A stretch of DNA of 64,000 nucleotides from an uncultured Acetatifactor sp. (GCA_934436435.1 CAKSAN010000009.1:62001-126000); one strand, 5' to 3'; positions 18,001 through 26,105 are shown, numbered from the stretch's first letter. The notes: generated by a model from the sequence alone, not told the origin. Numbers and translations: made by a program.

Positions 18001-18097
18001 TCTGCCTATTGGCATCTACCTTGCGCTGTGCGATCTCCAGCGTATGCTTTAATCTTTTTTCCTCGTCCTGCCTCGTAATCCCGGGTAAACCGCTCAT
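15059..18097 (-). CDS. HelD-type superfamily 1 helicase with a GH31-like C-terminal domain
   Basis: A 1012-residue protein. The first ~740 residues match HelD/helicase IV, which in Gram-positives frees stalled RNA polymerase: an N-terminal coiled coil (10-80), the EVIDWRAPIASVYYD segment, Walker A GAAGSGKTT (217-225), the DEAQDFGMMAY helicase motif, QKSYRNT and the motif around YVAATRALHELTV. A charged linker follows. From about residue 810 there is a separate domain (LRITPLAADLFRICFARG, ITTGYGQIRVDKKTGALTFL, MEETEIIDYYL) that looks like the N-terminal beta-sandwich of GH31 alpha-glucosidases without the catalytic barrel. The ATG at 18097 has AGGAG 6 bases upstream. The HAD-rhodanese-TtcA gene follows. 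Confidence 0.85.
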   Translation of the reverse strand: MSGLPGITRQDEEKRLKHTLEIAQRKVDANRQSVQALAEELHAMQEEFNKEDKEAQTLWHNADARFKFVNQDLRRAEQARKKPYFGRIDFRDKKLKKDEVYYIGRSVIADNPAEPEVIDWRAPIASVYYDAALGDVTYSVKGEGKYDITLSRKRTYEIENDELKDFYDSDVVANDELLTKYLARNKKAVLGEIIATIQQEQNEVIRKKPQHNMIVQGAAGSGKTTVAMHRISYILYNYEQEFAPEDFYIVGSNQVLLNYITGVLPELNVYGVSQMTMEQLFVRLLYEDWDKSYEIRPVVKGVTPAVKGTLVWFKELENFCLRYEYRAIPREDVVIEKTGKVLLDRATITRLLKETKDLSRADKISRLTDYLMARLENELSGKYYSYTQSEKQKLKHYYETYFGKREWKGSVAELYEQFLKEEQEKEFPVVMPEGSYDVYDLAAMAYLYKRIKEDTVIREAGHVVIDEAQDFGMMAYASLKYCLSKCTYTIMGDVAQNISDRYGLNDWTELRKLMLPGEFDYFGILQKSYRNTVEISEFATDILYHGSFPVYPVEPIIRHGEPVTVKKCTDFTGQVTQAEQIIKAWQDKGLDTIAVVCIDEAEAEKVTAALQGSVELNTGDAGKWEIGEGVMVLPLKYTKGLEFDAVLIFNASEEDYPVEDGYVKQLYVAATRALHELTVLYRGKLTGLIADSISPEQKQRMRLAADAQKKPVTSVKKQAEPEKTKEEIYRQRAQEAEKERLSRERYGPKKIIVTRNSQTTAEGSGPKKTGQKGSGNGNADRTAGRQEPLRLENNGEYGDMPDAKTLMPAGHSRIDCAVRMVMKDEGYVDFLSSYGTLRITPLAADLFRICFARGQCREFPKAAVTAAGDFKYTVRENPSAVEITTGYGQIRVDKKTGALTFLNTQGKILLTERSREPRQLGEKKNWSFFDRKKDEVLIAGGIGAPRSLKIGNSAVYFSYGREDDRYPGLASSNGYEMIFPAGSRVLCCNIAMYGTYISMEETEIIDYYLRAK

Positions 18098-18143
18098 GTT
18101 CTCTCCTGTCAAAACTGTAAAAAATTATAATTATAAGAAAAAG

Positions 18144-18172
18144 CAAAGGAAGCCTGTCAAAGACTTCCTTTG
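18144..18172 (-). terminator. Terminator of the zinc-ribbon protein gene
   Basis: CAAAGGAAG (18144-18152) pairs with CTTCCTTTG (18164-18172); on the minus strand the stem is followed by CTTTTTCTT. It separates the zinc-ribbon gene from the helicase gene. Confidence 0.75.
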
Positions 18173-18192
18173 TATGTATTCTGCATCACATT

Positions 18193-19038
18193 TTACCAGT
18201 CAGATCCCCAGTCATCGTAACCGGAGTCCCAGCTGTCGCCCGAATCCCAGCCGGAGTCCCAGCTGTCATCGTCCCAGCCGCTGTCATCATCGCTGTTGTC
18301 CTCATAAGGAGTGTAATAAGACGAATCTTCAAAATCCTCATATTCCGCACCGCTGTCATAACTGTAGGAATCGTAATAATTCTCGTAATCACTATCCATC
18401 CAGGATTCATTCGGCGCATACTGCCAGGAATCATCCTCCCATTCGTACCAGTCCCCAGAATAATAGTAATAGCTCCGGTCATCATAAGTGTAGTAGCCGG
18501 TATCCGGTCCGCTTTCCCCTATGAGTGCAAAAATAACGGACAATGGTATGATCGCCAGCATTGTTATCAGGAAAATGGAAAAAAGAGCTTTAGACAGTTT
18601 TTTTTCCGATTGCTTTTGCTGCGCAGAAACAGAAGCCCCGGAAGCCGGCTTTGCATTTTTCGGCTGTTGGTGTGCCTTTTGTACGGCTACCCGCTCCTTC
18701 ATCTTCTGGTAAAGTTCGTTGACCGCGTAGGCTTCATCAGTTCCCTTGTAGCGTACCGCCCGGGTACCGTCCTCTTTATTCTTATAGACTACAAAAGTAC
18801 CGTCGGTCTCATCCTTATAAATACCGAAAGCCCTGGCTCCCTTATAATCCTCACCGATAAAAGTCCGCATCTCCTGCAGCGGAAGGTTCATCGCCTTGGC
18901 CCAGTCCTTTAATTCCTCAATGGTCTGCGGTGTACCGTTGGCATGGCGGTTGAAATTATTGTTGACACCGCCGCAGTTTGGGCAGACCTGATCAAAATCG
19001 TTGATCCAGCTGCCGCACCAGTCACATTTTATCTTCAT
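18193..19038 (-). CDS. Zinc-ribbon, single-membrane-span protein with Asp/Trp/Ser/Tyr tail
   Basis: A 281-residue protein of unknown function. A zinc ribbon opens it (Cys5, Cys8, Cys19, Cys22). A basic, soluble middle region (about 35-145) is followed by one hydrophobic segment (LFSIFLITMLAIIPLSVIF). The last ~110 residues are low-complexity and strongly acidic, rich in Asp, Ser, Tyr and Trp (for example SWDSGWDSGDSWDSGYDDW). The topology suggests a cytoplasmic zinc ribbon and an exposed acidic tail, but this is inferred. The ATG at 19038 has GGAGGG upstream. It has its own terminator. Confidence 0.75.
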   Translation of the reverse strand: MKIKCDWCGSWINDFDQVCPNCGGVNNNFNRHANGTPQTIEELKDWAKAMNLPLQEMRTFIGEDYKGARAFGIYKDETDGTFVVYKNKEDGTRAVRYKGTDEAYAVNELYQKMKERVAVQKAHQQPKNAKPASGASVSAQQKQSEKKLSKALFSIFLITMLAIIPLSVIFALIGESGPDTGYYTYDDRSYYYYSGDWYEWEDDSWQYAPNESWMDSDYENYYDSYSYDSGAEYEDFEDSSYYTPYEDNSDDDSGWDDDSWDSGWDSGDSWDSGYDDWGSDW

Positions 19039-19118
19039 GTTTCCCTCCTGATAAGACATGTTGAAACGTTTTCTTCCTTATTGTACCACTTTCTGTCCCT
19101 GCTGCCAACCTAAGAAAC

Positions 19119-20366
19119 CTAAGAAATTGCCAACAGGATCCGGCTCTCCCGCAGAGTTTTGCTCTGGTCGTAATCATACTCTATGGTCTGGATATTCACC
19201 TGCGGAAAACGGGCATGCAATTGCCGCAGGATTCCCCGCTCGCAGATGTGGCTCACCAGACATCCGAAGGGATGCAGGATCAGCACACTGTCACAGCCTT
19301 TTTCAATATATTGTATCACCTCGGCGGCGATCAGCCAGCCATCTCCGGTGTTACAGCCCTCCGCCAGAATTCCCTGCACTTTCTCTTTCAATTCCGGGAA
19401 GGGCAGATCCGTCCGGAACCGCCCTGTCTCCCCAATCACGGTAAGTAAATGTTTCTGTGCTTCACACAATCTGTGCAGTACAAATTCACAGGCCTTCGCC
19501 ATGCCGGGGCTGCGCTCGTATTTTTCCGCCTTATACCTCTCCGTATCCACCAGATACAGACAGTAATTGACAAAGCCTCCGCTGTAGGGTTCCATCCCCT
19601 GTCGGAGCAGAAAATCCTCAATGTCATCATTTCCCAGCTTCGAATATTTCATATAGATCTCTCCGGTGATGCCAACTCTCTTTTTCTTCCCCTGTTTCAC
19701 AGGAATCTTCAAAAACTCCTGGCAGGCATACCGGTAATTTTGCTCTCTGGTGCGTCGACCGTTCCGGTGTTTTACCATGCTGTCGCACAGTTTCTTTTCT
19801 ACCAGACTGCGGACTCTGTCCGTCTCTCCCGGGTTCTGTTCATAGGGCTTCACCTGCTGGTACAGGCACATGATCAGATCGCCATAGCAACCGGCGGCGA
19901 TCCCGCCGGACAACAGTCTTGGAGTAATGCGAAAGCCGGTATGTTTTTCCTCTCCCATAAGATTCAGGGAGATTACGGGGATCTGGGCATATTCCGTCTT
20001 CCCCTGCTCTGCCATGCGGTACAGTACTCTCTGGAGCAGATTGTAGATATTCCCGGCCCGACAGGCACCGCCCGCCTGTGGCTCCATAAAAGCGATCTCC
20101 TCCGGATCCCGCTCCCCGCTCTCCAGATATTCCAGGAACTGCGCAATGATCAATACCGTCGGATAGCAATAGTCGTTACTGATATAGCGAAGTGCCCGCG
20201 TGCGGTCCTTCACCGGGTTCTTCAAAGTCTCGAAGGAATATCCCTCCGCCCGGAATGCCGCTTCCAGAAACACATTGGTGTACTCCAGCATCTCGCACAG
20301 CAGAATCGTACGGTTCTTCCTGTCATGACGTGTGAAATTTTTACATACTCTGTGCAGTTCTCCCAT
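19119..20366 (-). CDS. Acyl-CoA dehydratase activase-related protein (DUF2229-like)
   Basis: A 415-residue protein resembling the C-terminal half of the large CoA-substrate-specific activase proteins related to 2-hydroxyglutaryl-CoA dehydratase activator. The best evidence is the end region: SVLILHPFGCLVSHICERGI followed by QVNIQTIEYDYDQSKT. The N-terminal ATPase (BcrAD/BadFG) part of those proteins is absent. Several cysteines could bind a cluster. The ATG at 20366 has GAGG upstream. No dehydratase genes are nearby, so its partner is unknown. It may be a truncated or a free-standing version. Confidence 0.55.
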   Translation of the reverse strand: MGELHRVCKNFTRHDRKNRTILLCEMLEYTNVFLEAAFRAEGYSFETLKNPVKDRTRALRYISNDYCYPTVLIIAQFLEYLESGERDPEEIAFMEPQAGGACRAGNIYNLLQRVLYRMAEQGKTEYAQIPVISLNLMGEEKHTGFRITPRLLSGGIAAGCYGDLIMCLYQQVKPYEQNPGETDRVRSLVEKKLCDSMVKHRNGRRTREQNYRYACQEFLKIPVKQGKKKRVGITGEIYMKYSKLGNDDIEDFLLRQGMEPYSGGFVNYCLYLVDTERYKAEKYERSPGMAKACEFVLHRLCEAQKHLLTVIGETGRFRTDLPFPELKEKVQGILAEGCNTGDGWLIAAEVIQYIEKGCDSVLILHPFGCLVSHICERGILRQLHARFPQVNIQTIEYDYDQSKTLRESRILLAIS

Positions 20367-20572
20367 ACGTTTTCCTCATCTGCCGGGTTGGTTTGTGTTC
20401 AATCACAAGTTCACTATTTTATATAGTAATCCGAATTTTGATTATGCGCAAGTTTACGACCATTGCATTCTTTTATTATACGCATGTATACCAATTATTG
20501 TCCGTATTTCCTACCGTTGCTCGATTCTTTTCAATAAGCTGTCTACCACTGTCTACAAACTTTTAGGCACAC

Positions 20573-20609
20573 AAAAAAAGTGGAAACCTTGTATTTTCAA
20601 GGTTTCCAC
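20573..20609 (-). terminator. Terminator of tRNA-Thr
   Basis: A 12-bp perfect stem GTGGAAACCTTG (20580-20591) with CAAGGTTTCCAC (20598-20609), followed on the minus strand by seven T residues (20573-20579), 13 bases after the tRNA. Confidence 0.9.
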
Positions 20610-20621
20610 GCTTTTCAAAAG

Positions 20622-20694
20622 AGCTGCTGACGGGAATCGGACCCGTGACCTCCGCACTACCAATGCGACGCTCTACCGACTGAGCCACAGCAGC
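20622..20694 (-). tRNA. tRNA-Thr (anticodon GGT)
   Basis: A 73-base cloverleaf with acceptor GCTGCTG/CAGCAGC, D-loop GGCTCAGTCGGTAGAGC, anticodon loop TTGGTAG and a T-arm with GGTCCGATTCC. Discriminator T; no CCA encoded. The anticodon GGT reads ACC/ACT threonine codons. Confidence 0.95.
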
Positions 20695-20772
20695 ATCACG
20701 TGACTGCTAACGCAATCACCGTGTTACATTCTATCAAAGGTTCTTCACTTTGTCAACACCAATTATTTTAAA

Positions 20773-21408
20773 TTATATCTTTTTTTTGCACAATTCATTC
20801 ATTATGCTTTCGGTGATCCGTCTGCGCATTTCTTCCGGAGATATATCTTCGCCGATATGATGACACTGATACATCAGATAAGAGATCATCCGGGCTAGCA
20901 GGGCGTTGGTAATATAGGAGAGCGGAAGATCCTCCCGCAGTTCTCCTCTCTCCCGTGCACTGTCAATGATCTGGCGGATCAACAGATCCACCGGACCGTT
21001 TCCATTCTCCTCCGCCATACGCTCCCTTAAGAGGTTCCCCTCCTTGGAATGGTCGGTCAGCAGATGCAGAAAAGCCATGATGGCATCCACGCATTGGGAA
21101 TGCTCCTCCACAAGCAACAACATTTTTCCGATCTGTGATTCCATATCCGGACAGGCTTTCAGCTGTTCGGAAGCCTGCTCCGTTACCATCCGGATCTCAT
21201 ACAACAGGGCACAGACAATAATCTCTTCCTTGGAATCAAAGTACTCGTAGGCTGTCCCCTTGCCGATGCCCGCCAGTCCGGTGATCATGGACACGCTCAT
21301 TTCCGGAATATCCTTATCCTCCCGCAAAAGCGTGCTGACCGCCCGGTACATGGCGATCACCTTGGGAGGCACCTGGCTTGGGGCCTCCACTCCGGTTATT
21401 TTACTCAT
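20773..21408 (-). CDS. TetR-family repressor of the efflux operon
   Basis: TetR-type regulator, 211 residues. The helix-turn-helix lies at about 36-62 (MSVSMITGLAGIGKGTAYEYFDSKEEI), and the rest is the ligand-binding helical domain. Its ATG overlaps the stop of the RND gene as ATGA, so it is the third gene of the efflux operon and is translationally coupled. It probably binds the ACCGACC-N4-GGTCGGT palindrome at the operon promoter and so represses its own synthesis. Confidence 0.9.
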   Translation of the reverse strand: MSKITGVEAPSQVPPKVIAMYRAVSTLLREDKDIPEMSVSMITGLAGIGKGTAYEYFDSKEEIIVCALLYEIRMVTEQASEQLKACPDMESQIGKMLLLVEEHSQCVDAIMAFLHLLTDHSKEGNLLRERMAEENGNGPVDLLIRQIIDSARERGELREDLPLSYITNALLARMISYLMYQCHHIGEDISPEEMRRRITESIMNELCKKKI

Positions 21409-24400
21409 TTTGCCGCATCCTCCGTTTTCCCGGATCTTTGAGATTTTGCCAGCTGCTTCGCTGCTCTTCTCTCCTGTCTGCTGCGTTTATCGAAGATCAG
21501 ATAGAATGTGGGAATCAGGATCAGGGTCAGGATCGTGGAAGCCGTCAGACCGCCGATGATAACTAATGCCATTCCCTGCATCATGACACCGTTGTCTCCC
21601 AGCCCCAGACCCATGGGGATCATGGACAGGATCGTTGTCAAAGTTGTCATCAGAATGGGACGCAGACGAATACTTCCGGAAGTCACCAGCGCATCCTCTG
21701 TGGACATTCCCTCTTCCCGCAGCATATTGGCGGAATCCACAAACAGAATACCGTTATTTACCACGATACCCATCAGCATCAAAAATCCCATCAGAGATAC
21801 CATGCTGATGGTACTTCCCGTAAGGAACAACAGCAGGAAGGATCCGATCAGCGCAAACGGAATACACATCATGACCATGAAGGAGAATCTGGGGGATTCA
21901 AACTGCATTGCCATTACCAGAAATACCAGGAACGTAGCTACCAGAATTGCCTGCAGCAGTGCCTCGAATTCATCGTTCATCATTCCGGTCATCATACTGT
22001 CTGCCGGAGTTACAGAATCCGGAAATACCGTATGGTCTACCAGATCGTTAATGGCATTCTGGGCATCAAATATCTTCTCGGAAGTCATGGTGGACGTCAC
22101 GCTGACCTGATACAGACCGTCCTGTTTCATGATGGTCTCCTGGCTCTGCGCATAGTTGATCTCCGCAATATCTCTTAAGGGAACTACTGTTCCGAAAGAG
22201 GTATCCAGTCCCAGATCCATCAACCGGTTCAGATCGTCATAGGCTCCCTCGGGGTATTCCAGCCATACAGCATATTCCGAACCGTCATTGGTAATGGTCA
22301 GCGGATTCATACCGCTTAATACATTATGGATCGTCATACCGACCTGGATCGGTGTCAGTCCGTACTGCATTGCCTTCAGCGGATCCACCTCCACTTTGGC
22401 CAGCGTTGTGGAATTGGCCAGCGAGTTTTCCGTCTTTACAATGCCGTCAATTTTTTCGATCTCCGCCTGCAGATCCTCTGCCGCCTGCGCCAGCTCTGCT
22501 CTGTCGCTGCCCTGTAAGTCGATCTCATAACTGCCGGTACTCATCATGGAACTCATACTGCTGCCGGAGGATGCTACCGTAACATCCATATCCGTCATAC
22601 CTGCCGCGATCTCATTCCACTTATCTACCACTTGTGCCGTGGTCAGGGTTCTCTTCTTGATCAAATTTGCGGTGAGGGTTGCGCTGGATCCGCTGATGGA
22701 TACGGAATAGAATTCCACATCCGGCTCCTCCCTGGCGATCTGTTCCCACATTTTCAGAGCTTCATCCTCTTTTTCCAGCGTAGTGCCGGAACGGAAATTC
22801 ACCGTAACTGCCACAACACCTTCATCTGCCGCCGGAATCAGCTCCATATCCAGAGTCCCCGCTAACAGAACCGTAGCTATCATCAGAGCAACCGACACGC
22901 CAACGACGGTTTTTCTGCGTTTCATCAGTTTCCGCAACGTCTTCTGATACCATGCGGTAAATTTTTTCAGCAGTTTATCAATCGGCAGATTCTCTTTTTC
23001 CTTGGGCTTAAATACTGTATAAAACAGCGGTACCAGCATCATTGCGGCAATCAGGGATGCCAGCATGGCAAATACAATGGTGAATCCCAGCTGTTCAAAC
23101 ATCTGTCCGGACAATCCGTTCATAGTGGCCAGCGGCAGATATACCACGATAGTCGTGATGGTAGAAGCAATAATAGAGGCCGTTACTTCCTTCGTTCCCT
23201 CTAATGCTGCCTGCTTCAGATCCGGTGTACTCTTCTGCCTTCTAAAACAGCTCTCAATCACGACAATGGAAGAGTCTACCATCATACCGATGGCAATGAC
23301 CAGAGATCCCAGGGTTACAATGTTCATGGAGAATCCCATCATACTCATAAGGATCAGGGTCAAAAACAGAGAGATCGGCATGGAGGCTCCGACGATCAGA
23401 CTGGCCTTGAAATCACCGAAGAACAGGAACAACACCGCCATGGTCAGCACAACACCCAGTAATAAGGTCTCACCCACACTGGTCAGGGAGCTGATAATGG
23501 AGGAACTGGCATCATAGGTGATCTCAAACTCGATGGCCGGGTTCTCCGCCTGAATCTGCTGCAGTTTTTTTGCCACATCCTGACAGGCATTTACCGTACC
23601 GGCACTGCTCTTGTTCTTAATACCGATGCTGACATTATCCTGTCCGTTGTAGCGGCTGATACTGGAGGCATCCTTGGATGCCGTGGTAACATTCGCAATA
23701 TCCTGTAAGGTAATGACCTGTCCCTTGGTGGTCATCAGGGGCACCTCACGCAGCTTCTGTACGGTGTTGTACTCCATGGAAGTAGCTACGCTGATGTCCT
23801 GACTGCCCTGGGTCACGCTTCCCGCAGGATAGGTAAAATCTACGGTTCCCAGCATCTGTGCTACCGTGGACATGGTCAGACCGTACTGCTTCATCAGGGT
23901 CTCATTAAGTTCTACTTTGATATAGTCCTCGGAACCACCGGTCACGGATACCTGTGCCACACTGGACAGGGCTTCCAGTTCCGGAACCACGGATTCGTTG
24001 ACTACTTTTAACAGATCCACATCACCCTTTTCCACCGCAGAGATCGTCATGACATCCATACTGTTCATGTTCATTTCGATGATAGTGGGCTGATCCACGT
24101 CATCCGGCAGGCTTAACTTCGCCGTCTCCATGGCCGCACGCAGATCATTGTGGCATTCATCAATATCCACACCATATTCATAGGTGAAGAGTACCATACA
24201 ATAATTCTCAAAAGAATAAGAATTCACGGAATCCACGCCGCTTAAAGTAGATCCGGAGTCTTCGATCACGGATGCCACCAGTTCATCCACGCTCTCCGGG
24301 TCAGCCCCGGGGTAAGTCGCCATGACAATGAGCATGGGCATCTCGATGTCGGGCGTCAGTTCCATCTTGAACCCGAAGATAGAGCTGATGCCGAATACTG

Positions 24401-24464
24401 CCAGTGCCAGGATCACAAGGAAACAGGACACCGGTCTTTTCAGAGCAAGCTTTGTCAAATTCAT
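21405..24464 (-). CDS. RND-family efflux pump subunit (AcrB-like)
   Basis: Inner-membrane proton-driven RND transporter of 1019 residues, normal for the AcrB/HAE1 group. It shows the N-terminal ALKRPVSCFLVILALAVFG helix, two large extracellular loops and twelve predicted helices in two blocks. The family GMMVDSSIVVIES segment (IAIGMMVDSSIVVIESCFRR) carries the two acidic proton-relay residues, and GIVVNNGILFVDSAN is the matching repeat. A GGGAGG site precedes the start, 13 bases after the lipoprotein gene. Gram-positive RND pumps of this kind work with an extracytoplasmic adaptor but no outer-membrane channel; the substrate is unknown. Confidence 0.93.
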   Translation of the reverse strand: MNLTKLALKRPVSCFLVILALAVFGISSIFGFKMELTPDIEMPMLIVMATYPGADPESVDELVASVIEDSGSTLSGVDSVNSYSFENYCMVLFTYEYGVDIDECHNDLRAAMETAKLSLPDDVDQPTIIEMNMNSMDVMTISAVEKGDVDLLKVVNESVVPELEALSSVAQVSVTGGSEDYIKVELNETLMKQYGLTMSTVAQMLGTVDFTYPAGSVTQGSQDISVATSMEYNTVQKLREVPLMTTKGQVITLQDIANVTTASKDASSISRYNGQDNVSIGIKNKSSAGTVNACQDVAKKLQQIQAENPAIEFEITYDASSSIISSLTSVGETLLLGVVLTMAVLFLFFGDFKASLIVGASMPISLFLTLILMSMMGFSMNIVTLGSLVIAIGMMVDSSIVVIESCFRRQKSTPDLKQAALEGTKEVTASIIASTITTIVVYLPLATMNGLSGQMFEQLGFTIVFAMLASLIAAMMLVPLFYTVFKPKEKENLPIDKLLKKFTAWYQKTLRKLMKRRKTVVGVSVALMIATVLLAGTLDMELIPAADEGVVAVTVNFRSGTTLEKEDEALKMWEQIAREEPDVEFYSVSISGSSATLTANLIKKRTLTTAQVVDKWNEIAAGMTDMDVTVASSGSSMSSMMSTGSYEIDLQGSDRAELAQAAEDLQAEIEKIDGIVKTENSLANSTTLAKVEVDPLKAMQYGLTPIQVGMTIHNVLSGMNPLTITNDGSEYAVWLEYPEGAYDDLNRLMDLGLDTSFGTVVPLRDIAEINYAQSQETIMKQDGLYQVSVTSTMTSEKIFDAQNAINDLVDHTVFPDSVTPADSMMTGMMNDEFEALLQAILVATFLVFLVMAMQFESPRFSFMVMMCIPFALIGSFLLLFLTGSTISMVSLMGFLMLMGIVVNNGILFVDSANMLREEGMSTEDALVTSGSIRLRPILMTTLTTILSMIPMGLGLGDNGVMMQGMALVIIGGLTASTILTLILIPTFYLIFDKRSRQERRAAKQLAKSQRSGKTEDAAK

Positions 24465-24477
24465 TCTGCTGCCTCCC

Positions 24478-25887
24478 TTACTCTTCTGCCTTCACCGGTG
24501 CGGTAACTTCCACACCGTTCATCAGCTTGGGAGACCAGCTGGTGATTACGGTATCTCCGGGCTGTACTCCCTCGGTGACAGAGATCTGCGTATCATCAAA
24601 CAGATCCGTGGTCACATAGGTCTTCACCGCCTTGCCGTCCACACTTAAGTATACATAAGAACCGGTATTGTCATAATATACCGCATCATAAGGAATCAAC
24701 ACAGCACTGTCGGAAGTATGGTATGTATCGGTGGTCAGTTTCACGGATACACCACTGGGTAATTCGCTGCCGTTCGCTGCAATCGCCGCTTTGATCTGGA
24801 ACAGGCCGGTCTGCTGGTTCACAGCCACACCGATCTCGGTAATATTTCCGGTATAACCGGTGGTTCCCCGCTCTACCGTCACTTCCTGTCCGATGGACAG
24901 TGTGTTCTTCACGGCCTCGCTGACCTGGAAGGTCACAGTCATCATATTTTCATTGGCAATGGTATACGCAGGGCTGCTGCTTCCTGCAATACCGTTGACT
25001 TCCACACCCTTACTCTGGATAGTGCCGGAAATGGGTGCTTTGACCGTGTAGTAAGACAGTGCCAGTTCCGCACTTTCCACACCTACGTTTGCCAGTTTTT
25101 CGCCGGTGGACAACTGTTTTTTCGTATCCTCCAGTGCCTGTCCCTGAGACAGTGCCTGAGAGCGATCCACGATACCCATGCTCTCTTTTGCCGCACGGTA
25201 TGCGGATTCTGCCTGCTGTAAAGACGGGGTAAGAGACTTTTTCGTTGCCTCCAGAGATTCCTTTGTCTTCTGTACTTCCGTAAGCTGAGCCTGCAATGTC
25301 GCTACTCCCGCGGCATCCCCGCCACTGACACTGGCTGCCTGGATGGCTGCCTGCAGCTGCTTTATAGTGTCCTCACATTTATCAATGTTGTCATCCACAT
25401 CGTTATAATTGTTCAGCACATTATAATAGGCGATCTCCGCCTGATCATATCCGGACTGTGCCTGTACCCTGCTGCTGTCCATCTGGATATTGGCAGATTC
25501 CTGCTGTGTCGTCAGGGCACTGTCCGCCTGCTGCCTTACATTAACCGCGTTAAGCTGTGCCTGTTCCAGCTGTAACTTTGCCGCGGAATCATCGATCTGA
25601 AACAGAACATCCCCGGCATTTACCTGATCGCCCACCTCAAAATAGGTGTCTGTCACCGTGCCGGAAGCAAAAGGAATGACATAGACCAGTTCCTGTGGAG
25701 AAACAGTTCCCACGAAGCTGTTCTGCAAGGTCAGCTTTCCGGTATGCGCTTCCTCCATATCCACAACCACCGCAGAAGTCTCCGCCGTCTCCTGTACCTC
25801 ATTGCTGCCACAGCCTCCAAGCATCAGACTGCCCCCAAGCAACAGTGCCATTCCGGCACTGCAATTTCTCTTCCATGTATTACGCAT
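24478..25887 (-). CDS. RND efflux membrane-fusion lipoprotein (HlyD-like adaptor)
   Basis: A 469-residue adaptor protein. The signal peptide ends in a lipobox LGGC at about residue 26. Barrel-sandwich lipoyl halves flank a long coiled coil (about 95-250): VIPFASGTVTDTYFEVGDQV in the first half, and KAPISGTIQSKGVEVNG in the second. A beta-barrel domain follows. It is the first gene of the adaptor-pump-TetR operon. The leader holds a nested palindrome and the promoter has a TetR operator. Confidence 0.92.
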   Translation of the reverse strand: MRNTWKRNCSAGMALLLGGSLMLGGCGSNEVQETAETSAVVVDMEEAHTGKLTLQNSFVGTVSPQELVYVIPFASGTVTDTYFEVGDQVNAGDVLFQIDDSAAKLQLEQAQLNAVNVRQQADSALTTQQESANIQMDSSRVQAQSGYDQAEIAYYNVLNNYNDVDDNIDKCEDTIKQLQAAIQAASVSGGDAAGVATLQAQLTEVQKTKESLEATKKSLTPSLQQAESAYRAAKESMGIVDRSQALSQGQALEDTKKQLSTGEKLANVGVESAELALSYYTVKAPISGTIQSKGVEVNGIAGSSSPAYTIANENMMTVTFQVSEAVKNTLSIGQEVTVERGTTGYTGNITEIGVAVNQQTGLFQIKAAIAANGSELPSGVSVKLTTDTYHTSDSAVLIPYDAVYYDNTGSYVYLSVDGKAVKTYVTTDLFDDTQISVTEGVQPGDTVITSWSPKLMNGVEVTAPVKAEE

Positions 25888-25914
25888 GATCTTCTCGCCT
25901 TTCTAAATATGTGT

Positions 25915-26024
25915 AACTATTCAGAGCCAATGGGCGAAAGTAACCACATTCGCAAATAACATGTAGGCATGTTATTCAGAAAAGCCTCGCAGAGGTAGTT
26001 TTGCGAATGGGGTTCTGAATAGTT
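25915..26024. repeat. Nested palindrome, repeat family copy A (efflux operon leader)
   Basis: Outer arms AACTATTCAGAGCC (25915-25928) and GGTTCTGAATAGTT (26011-26024) enclose inner arms CATTCGCAAA (25947-25956) and TTTGCGAATG (26000-26009), then hairpins ATAACATG-TAGG-CATGTTAT (25956-25975) and CCTC-GCA-GAGG. The sequence is shared with the element at 38845-38994. It lies wholly between the operon promoter and the adaptor start codon, 27 bases from that codon. Confidence 0.8.
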
Positions 26025-26047
26025 ATGAATATGTACTTGCCGCATTA

Positions 26048-26105
26048 ACCGACCGGCTGGTCGGTCAGCATTTGCAGTATACTCCCATGCCGGGATTTAA
26101 GTCAA
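26048..26105 (-). promoter_or_regulatory. Efflux operon promoter with TetR-type operator
   Basis: TTGACT (26100-26105) and TATACT (26076-26081) on the minus strand are 18 bases apart. A perfect palindrome, ACCGACC-GGCT-GGTCGGT (26048-26065), lies just after the expected start site, where a bound TetR protein would block transcription. That the regulator is the one encoded in the operon is inferred from position. Confidence 0.82.

Noticed and set aside
19449..20426. Plus-strand frame of 325 codons
   Set aside because: Antisense to the activase-like gene and without recognisable domain; the minus frame has a GAGG site and a conserved PFGCL motif.
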